The notes below the pieces were generated by a model. It saw only the letters and a program-made list of their open reading frames with translations. It was not told where the DNA came from and made no database searches. Positions 56,754-64,000 of a stretch of 64,000 nucleotides of DNA are shown here, one piece after another. The DNA comes from Nemertoderma westbladi. Taxonomy: Eukaryota; Xenacoelomorpha; Nemertodermatida; Nemertodermatidae. The position numbers and the translations under genes were made by a program. Position 1 is the stretch's first letter. Each line of letters begins with the position of its first letter. The DNA is taken from the NCBI GenBank assembly GCA_032718475.1, contig JAUCBJ010007338.1, positions 25,450 through 89,449 of the forward strand, given 5' to 3'.

Positions 56754-57555
56754 TGAGGGTCCCTATTAGAGAACGATAAGTCCTGCAGGTCCCTATTAGA
56801 GAACGATATGTCCTGGAGGTCCCTATTAGAGAACGATATGTCCTGGAGGTCCCTGTTAGAGAACGATATGTCCTGTGGGTCCCTATTAGAGAACGATATG
56901 TCCTGTGGGTCCCTATTAGAGAACGATATGTCCTGTGGGTCCCTATTAGAGAACGATATGTCCTGGAGGTCCCTATTAGAGAACGATATGTCCTGGAGGT
57001 CCCTGTTAGAGAACGATATGTCCTGTGGGTCCCTATTAGAGAACGATATGTCCTGTGGGTCCCTATTAGAGAACGATATGTCCTGGAGGTCCCTGTTAGA
57101 GAACGATATGTCCTGTGGGTCCCTATTAGAGAACGATATGTCCTGGAGGTCCCTATTAAAGAACGATATGTCCTGGAGGTCCCTATTAGAGAACGATATG
57201 TCCTGCAGGTCCCTATTAGAGAACGATATGTCCTGGAGGTCCCTATTAGAGAACGATATGTCCTGCAGGTCCCTATTAGAGAACGATATGTCCTGGAGGT
57301 CGCTATTAGAGAACGATATGTCCTGGAGGTCCCTATTAGAGAACGATATGTCCTGTGGGTCCCTATTAGAGAACGATATGTCCTGGAGGTCCCTATTAGA
57401 GAACGATATGTCCTGTGGGTCCCTAATAGAGAACGATATGTCCTGGAGGTCCCTATTAGAGAACGATATGTCCTGGAGGTCCCTATTAGAGAACGATATG
57501 TCCTGCAGGTCCCTATTTGAGAACGATATGTCCTGCAGGTCCCTATTTGAGATCG
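56754..57555. repeat. 30-bp minisatellite, ~27 copies
   Basis: The unit contains GGTCCCTATTAGAGAACGAT followed by ATGTCCTGNA. Variation is concentrated at GGA/GCA/GTG and at A/T in CCTATTAG. The period is divisible by three, so both strands are open. The + frame reads MSWRSLLEND repeats. The minus frame (57687-56665) reads TYRSLIGTSR repeats after a hydrophobic start. Probably non-coding. Confidence 0.95.
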
Positions 57556-58030
57556 CCTACTTCCTGATTTTTTACAATAATATTTATACCAATTAAAATA
57601 AATTAAAATTAACAAACAACTTATTCTAAAATAAAGTATCCAAAAAAGCAACTTAAATAGTTGAAAAATTAAATAATTTCGTTCCATTAAAGAAATTCCC
57701 GAAAGATAATATTACACTCAAACGCTGTTCCTAACTAAATATCATGATTGCCTGATAACAATATACTAACAAAATGAAATGAGAGCACGATAAAAGGCAA
57801 AAATATAGACACAATTACGTTGAAATTCATTGAGATTGATTAACCAGGTGTTTTTTATTAATAATATATAGCTATAAATTAATTATAATTATCAATGAAT
57901 TATTATAAATTTATTATAGATAATTGAGGAGTATAATAATCACAAGCAAAGGGCTGCCGGAAAGTTTGAAATTTAATTAAAATTTCATAAACGTTACCAT
58001 TCCATTTCTAAAACCTATTTTTAAAGCTGC
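57556..58030. other. Non-coding spacer
   Basis: AT-rich with nothing recognised. Confidence 0.5.
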
Positions 58031-58612
58031 TGCAGATCCTACAAGGGGTAGTGGTTTTATCCATTGCCTTGATAGCACACCCCTGACTGCAGAGGTCGAG
58101 GGTTCAATCCCTGTGGGGGTGGGGTTCGTCCCCACCCCTGACTGCAGGGGTCGAGGGTTCGATCCCCGTTGGGGTGGGGTTCGTCCCCATCCCCATCCCC
58201 TGGCTCCAGAGGTCGTGCGTTCGACCCCCTGGCTGCAGAGGTCGAGGGTTCGACCCCCTGGCTGCAGAGGTCGAGGGTTCGACCCCCTGGCTGCAGAGGT
58301 CGAGGGTTCGATCCCCATGGGGGTTGGGTTCGTCTCCACCCCTGGCTACAGAGGTCGAGGGTTCGATCCCCTGGCTGCAGAGGTCGAGGGTTCGATCCCT
58401 GTGGAGGTGGGGTCCGGTTTGAGGGATTACCCAGGGCGCATCTCTTCAAAGCATCCTTACATAGTCGCTTAATTGAGTACCAGTTTCCTCTGGTGATTAC
58501 AGTTCAGGGTAGACCCTCTGGTGAGTATAGTTCAGGGTAGACCGCACTGGATATAACTTTTAATCCCTGGCCAAACGGCCAAATAGTCTTTCCTTACTTT
58601 TTTTTACTTTTG
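58031..58612 (+). mobile_element. tRNA-derived SINE, copy 3, with amplified B box
   Basis: The head has AAGGGGTAGTGGTTT (A-box-like, about 58049). The 3' body from CAGGGCGCATCTCT (about 58431) to ATCCCTGGCC and a T-rich tail matches copy 1 at 7.06-7.35 kb. Between them (58086-58420) the B-box region is tandemly repeated. A ~33-bp duplication (CTCTGGTGA...TTCAGGGTAGACC) is also present in the body near 58490-58545. Confidence 0.8.
58086..58420 (+). repeat. B-box tandem array within SINE copy 3
   Basis: Eight or nine copies of GAGGTCGAGGGTTCGA-CCC occur, several at an exact 29-bp spacing (unit contains CTGGCTGCAGAGGTCGAGGG). Each has a GGTTCGANCC-type Pol III B box. Longer units carry a G-rich GTGGGGTTCGTCCCC spacer. 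Confidence 0.85.
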
Positions 58613-61356
58613 TAGTGATAAAAATATTTCCAAAAACACAAATAATATACGTATTCTTTGCTTTATACGATGAAAAAGGTAATAAGTAATGATTATTTTG
58701 TGGGCGCACTAAATACGTGAACTGTATTGAACTAATTATTATTCTATACAAATTAATGAACCAGTAAAATGATGACTTAAACTGGTATTTACAATATACA
58801 AAATACAAAAACACATTCTCACACACTATTCTATTAAATAGACTGCGACACCTAGTATAATCACTGCGCATTCCGCAATGTAAAATACATTTTAATTTAA
58901 TCTTAATAATATAGCAATTATATAAAGTAGAATTGTATTTCACACTTTTATAACTTACATATGACCGATTTCGTGAGGTCTGCCATTACTTCGTACAACA
59001 AGCAACTTCCGTTTCCATATGTGTGGGCAACGAGAAAATACATGACTTATAGAGGAGACCTACCTGAGCGCGAGTTTAAAATACGTTACGCCACAATACT
59101 GATACAATACTATTACTATATCTCACTCTTAAATATAGTTATTCAAAATAAAATATAGTGCCGGTATGCTGTTGTACATCATAAGTTTTTAGAATGTATT
59201 TCAGCCGACAAAATGTATTTCTACGCAAAACTAAAATAAATCGATTTAAGCCTTAAATCAGGAAGTGACGACTTATATAGTGTGTATGATATAAAAAAAA
59301 TTATCATAATTATTAATTCACGAATAAAAGATTAGATTTACAAAAAACAAACCGACACCGCATGGCATAAGAATACAAACTTAAAGAATGTGTGACCGCA
59401 AATTCATGATAGTGAATATAAATAAATGAACACACACCTTCTCACATTGAAATTCCCTAAGACGTTTCTATATTCGGATATGTTGAATTATGTGAAGTTT
59501 AATATTGTCAAAAGCGGTAAAAAAATAAAATAACTTTTGGTAGTTGGTTGATTAGCGACTTAAGGGGGGGAAAGGGGGGGGGGGGGGGGAGTTGTAATAA
59601 ATTTTCAACTAAATGAAAAAAAGAATTTCAAATATGAAATGAAAACGAAAACCTTAGATCCTTTTAGTTCTTGAGTTACTGCTGTTTGTCGGTCTGAGAC
59701 TAACAGGACCGACAGAGAGACAGACGGACTATATTCCACCAAAAATTAAAACAGACATAGGAAATGAAATCACCGACCCCGAAACCCCCGTAATAGCTCT
59801 GTGGCGTGCTTTTTCGTAACCAATAAGATCGCAGACAGCGAGTTTCGCGCGGGAAGGTTTAAATTTCTAAGGGAATTATCTCTGGATGACATTTTCAATT
59901 CCAAATCGCCAGTCCTCCGCCACTTTTAAACCAATTTTCTTTATTTATGTCTAATTCGAAAGAAATTAACATAACTGTTAGAGTTGTAGATTCCATGGCG
60001 CTGAGTCCAAAAAGTTGGTTTCAAGAAATTTAGACACGATTGAGATTATAGTTAGCGTTTTTAGTGAAATCCTTAATTCTGTCGCCAGCCGCTAGGTGGA
60101 GGCAATACATTTTCCAATTTTCGTATAATGGATATTTGGCCTTCCATACATTGGTTGCCATGGTAAAATTATGGTAGCCCTGAGCTGCCACTTTGTTTCT
60201 CGACTTTTTTGCAAACTCGTTCGAACGAATTTGCTAAAGCCGGGGAAACAAAAAAAATTACAAAACTGGGCGTTAATATAAAATAGTTATATTAACTATA
60301 TAATTTACATCTGTTTAATAAAGGTGCAAGGGGTGTACCCCCCCCCCCCCCTTCCTAATTCCTTACATTATATTTAACACTTATACACCCGAATCGTTTC
60401 AACGCTCTAAGTTTAAATAACGACTATTATCTGAAACTATTGTTAGATTGATATGAGAGAGATTTAGTTGTTTAATGGTTCATTTGTCAAACCGTCCGTG
60501 ATGGTAAACCTAAAAATAACATTGTATACTAAAACTATCACTGCACGTAACGGAAACAGCTCCAAAGGTAACAAAAACTACTCAAAAGACGACCTATTAT
60601 ACTGCATGAGGCAACCATTAATTAATTAGTTTAATTAACGATTCATATTTTAGCACTAATTTATTAGCACATGGTTCAAAGAAATAACATAAAACTCATT
60701 ACCAACAAACAGCACACGAGCTGGTGTGTAATGCAACAAAAGTTATGGTGGTGAGCCGTGCATCTAGTTTGGTAGTGAGCCGTGCATCTAGTTTTGGCTA
60801 AAACAGGCAAACACAATAATGTCTAAGCTGGAAAACTTAATTGCAAAGTGACAATAAAAAATTAATATACGAATACATCATTAAAACGATACCTTTCCTA
60901 CATGAAAAAAACCCGCCATCAAATGCAAAACATCACCTTCCGTTCATAGTGTTATGTGAAACAAAACGTTAGTGCTCTAAGGCCAAAGAAATCGCACACA
61001 AAAAGTCGTTATTATTATTAAAGCAAAAGGGATGTAAGTAAAATAAATCAAACAAATGAAATGACAAAGAAAATAAATAATGAATTAATGAATAATGTGA
61101 GATTGAGTATGTGAATTAATAGCTATAATATCTATGTGGTGAAAAAAAGAGCAAAAACTGGGTTTAAAATAATGTGAACTTAACACACACATATATAAAA
61201 TAATATCGCAAAAAATGCATTATACGCCCAAGTATTGCAAATGAACTCTGCGCCAAAAGAAATAAATACTCAATATTTTAACTATAAATTTATCTAACCT
61301 GTAGCTGATTGAAACGGGAAATAATTAAAGATTGAAATAGACCGTAAAGGAAAGAA
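58613..61356. other. Non-coding, no gene recognised
   Basis: AT-rich. It contains a poly-G run at 59574-59589, a poly-C run at 60338-60351 and a short tandem copy of GGTGAGCCGTGCATCTAGTT near 60750-60795. Open frames are short and unremarkable. Confidence 0.5.
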
Positions 61357-63085
61357 ACGCCACCCAATGAGAATAGTAAACCTACGCCACCCAACGAGTA
61401 TAGTAAACCTACGCCACCCAACGAGTATAGTAAACCTACGCCACCCAACGAGTATAGTAGACCTACGCCACCCAACGAGTATAGTAAACCTACGCCACAA
61501 CGAGTATAAACCTACGCCACCCAACGAGTATAGTAAACCTACACCACCCAACGAGTATAGTAAACCTACGCCACCCAATGAGTACAGTAAACCTACGCCA
61601 CCCAACGAGTATAGTAAACCTACGCCACCCAAAGAGCATAGTAAACCTACGCCACAACGAGTATAAACCTACGCCACCCAACGAGTATAGTAAACCTACA
61701 CCACCCAACGAGTATAGTAAACCTACGCCACCCAACGAGTATAGTAAACCTACGCCACCCAACGAGTATAGTAAACCTACGCCACCCAACGAGTATAGTA
61801 AACCTACGCCACCCAACGAGTATAGTAAACCTACGCCACCCAACGAGTATAGTAAACCTACGCCACCCAATGAGTACAGTAAACCTACGCCACCCAACGA
61901 GTATAGTAAACCTACGCCACCCAATGAGTACAGTAAACCTACGCCACCCAACGAGTATAGTAAACCTACGCCACCCAACGAGTATAGTAAACCTACGCCA
62001 CCCAATGAGTGAGTAAACCTACGCCACCCACTGAGTATAGTAAACCTACGCCACCCAAAGAGCATAGTAAACCTACGCCACCCAATGAGTATAGTAAACC
62101 AACGCCACTCAATGAGAATAGTAAACCTACGCCACCCAACGAGTATAGTAAACCTACGCCACCCAACGAGAATAGTAAACCTACGCCACCCAATGAGTAC
62201 AGTAAACCTACGCCACCCAACGAGAATAGTAAATCTACGCCACCCAATGAGTACAGTAAACCTACGCCACCCAACGAGAATAGTAAACCTACGCCACCCA
62301 ATGAGTACAGTTATCCTACGCCACCCAACGAGTATAGTAAACCTACGCCACCCAACGAGTATAGTAAACCTACGCCACCCAACGAGCATAGTAAACCTAC
62401 GCCAATCAACGAGCGAGTAAACCTACGCCACCCAATGAGTAGAGTAAACCTACGCCACCCAATGAGAATACTAAAGCTACGCCACCCAATGAGTATAGCA
62501 AACCTACGCCACCCAATGAGTATAGTAAACCTACGCTACCCAATGAGTAGAGTAAAACTACGCCACCCAATGAGTATAGTAAAGCTACGCCACCCAATGA
62601 GTATAGTAAACCTACGCCACCCAATGAGTATAGTAAAAGTAAACCTACGCCACCCAATGAGTATAGTAAACCTACTCCACCCAATGAGTATAGTAAACCT
62701 AGGCCACCCAATGAGTATAGTAAACATACGCCACCCAATGAGTATAGTAAACCTACGCCACCCACTGAGTATAGTAAACCTACGCCACCCAATGAGTATA
62801 GTAAACCTACGCCACTCAATGAGAATAGTAAACCTACCCCATCCAACGAGTATAGTAAACCTACGCCACCCAACGAGTATAGTAAACCTACTTCACCCAA
62901 TGAGTATAGTAAACCTACGCCACCCATTCAGTATAGTGAATCTACGCCACCCATTGAGGAGAATAAATCTACGCCACCCATTCAGTATAGTGAATCTACG
63001 CCACCCATTGAGTAGAATGAATCTACGCCACATATTGAGTAGAGTGAATCTACGCCACCCATTCAGTATAGTGAATCTACGCCAC
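61357..63085. repeat. 27-bp minisatellite, ~64 copies
   Basis: The unit contains CCTACGCCACCCAACGAGTA followed by TAGTAAA. A shortened pair with CGCCACAACGAGTATAAACC recurs at about 61492 and 61650, showing a ~158-bp block duplication. Copies degenerate toward 63085, where the unit reads GAATCTACGCCACCCATT. The period is divisible by three, so frames such as SKPTPPNEY repeats and complementary LGGVGLLYS repeats are open but not genes. Confidence 0.95.
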
Positions 63086-63297
63086 ACTTGAGATGGCCCG
63101 AAACAGGCTACAATAGAGTAGAAGGAATGTGCGCCACATTTATTTCTACCTGTGGTTTATACGTCGTACATTGGGTAGACTAAACCTACTCAATACATTC
63201 ATAAAACTGAACCTACCTAATCCACCACGATGACCTACGCCACACGCACGAGTTAACCTACGCCACACGTACGAGTTAACCTTATTGATCTAATGGG

Positions 63298-63298
<1 letters not shown>

Positions 63299-63331
<33 letters not shown>
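63299..63331 (+). repeat. Poly-G run (33 nt)
   Basis: The longest G homopolymer in the window, following the minisatellite by about 210 bp. Confidence 0.9.
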
Positions 63332-64000
63332 CGTACAATGCAGTTTTACGATAGAAACCTGCCAACTAGCAATGATTACAAGCTGCGACAATTTATTATT
63401 ATTGGGTTTAAAACAAGGAAACTACCAACATTGACAGAGTTTACGATTTACGCGATGAGGCCAGCGGAGTAGCCATTGCTTGACTGGTTGAAGCAATGTA
63501 AGTTAGTGGGTGAGGGGGGTGTAGTTAGGCTACTCCTTAGGGACAACTTGTCTCTAACTATAGTGGTGTGTAGGAAACAAGGCTCGTGGTTTATGTGAAG
63601 GGATACATTCAAGTATATTATCTGAAACAACGGTATGGCACCAGTCACCATCCAATGGAGCGGCAGTGGGATACCGACATCGTTTATATTCAACGACAAG
63701 TTTGGCAACCCTAGGTAGTAGAGTCGGTGTAGATAGAGAAACGGTATGGAATGAGAAAACAGCAGTGTAGCTAGTAGGAGCCGGCCGAAGAGCTACTCAA
63801 ACGTAGAGGCATAAGGCTTCGACCCTGGAAGATAAAACAAAGAAATTCCAGTCATTGATACACATAAAATGGTTAGGGTGGTTGGAGTAAACTGTCTGTG
63901 AAGGGATAATGTCCTTACACTTTTCCGGAAAATCCCTCGTTTATTACTTTTTGTTTGTGAGTGTAATTATTTATCGAAAATAAAGGGGATATTATCACAG
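63332..64000. other. Non-coding right edge
   Basis: No gene was recognised. The minus frame at 63448-63708 has no known motif. Confidence 0.45.

Noticed and set aside
59815-59860. CCAAT box followed by an E2F-like TTTCGCGC, as a possible promoter
   Set aside because: No gene follows on either strand, so the two short motifs are likely chance.
36833-63085. Regular 27-30 bp repeats as possible CRISPR arrays
   Set aside because: The repeats are directly contiguous with no unique spacers, the context is animal nuclear DNA, and no cas-like genes are present.

Overview
The window is metazoan nuclear DNA: it has spliced and intron-poor protein genes of animal families, tRNA-derived SINEs, non-LTR and LTR retrotransposons, and much AT-rich non-coding sequence. 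The short palindromic words that recur (ACCGGT, AGGCCT, TACTGTA) remind me of marine invertebrate, perhaps deuterostome, genomes. That is an impression, and I do not name a species.

Only two host genes are clear, both on the + strand. The first (18028-27276) is a DOT1L histone H3K79 methyltransferase encoded in one uninterrupted 3,082-codon exon. The second (33551-36623) is the lysosomal alpha-N-acetylglucosaminidase NAGLU (family GH89), in two exons with a 700-bp intron that holds a SINE and a foldback element. They are not obviously related in function. One acts on chromatin in the nucleus and the other in lysosomal heparan sulfate breakdown.

Most of the rest is mobile or tandemly repeated. 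Region by region: 1-7 kb, unique DNA with a decayed Merlin/IS1016-like transposase (3.4-4.1 kb) and a tRNA-Thr-like relic; 7.0-8.4 kb, two SINE copies, one split by a foldback insert; 8884-16680, a foldback element with its own 8-bp target duplication, into which a second foldback element (12079-16045, 9-bp target duplication) has inserted, itself carrying a non-LTR retrotransposon fragment; 18-27 kb, DOT1L; 28-29.3 kb, a 21-bp minisatellite interrupted by another non-LTR fragment; 29.7-32.7 kb, a SINE and a 2.4-kb 27-bp minisatellite; 33.5-36.6 kb, NAGLU; 36.8-55.3 kb, a 28-bp minisatellite split by a very young 12.9-kb BEL/Pao LTR element (37837-50712, coding strand minus) that keeps Gag and protease but has lost reverse transcriptase and the integrase core; 56.75-57.55 kb, a 30-bp minisatellite; 58.0-58.6 kb, a SINE whose Pol III B box has been tandemly amplified; 61.36-63.1 kb, another 27-bp minisatellite.

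The most interesting items are the nested foldback elements with readable target-site duplications, the young RT-less BEL element with an in-frame stop inside Gag and an extra 3' ORF, the intronless oversized DOT1L, and the B-box array inside a SINE. The many long open frames in the arrays are artefacts of repeat periods divisible by three.
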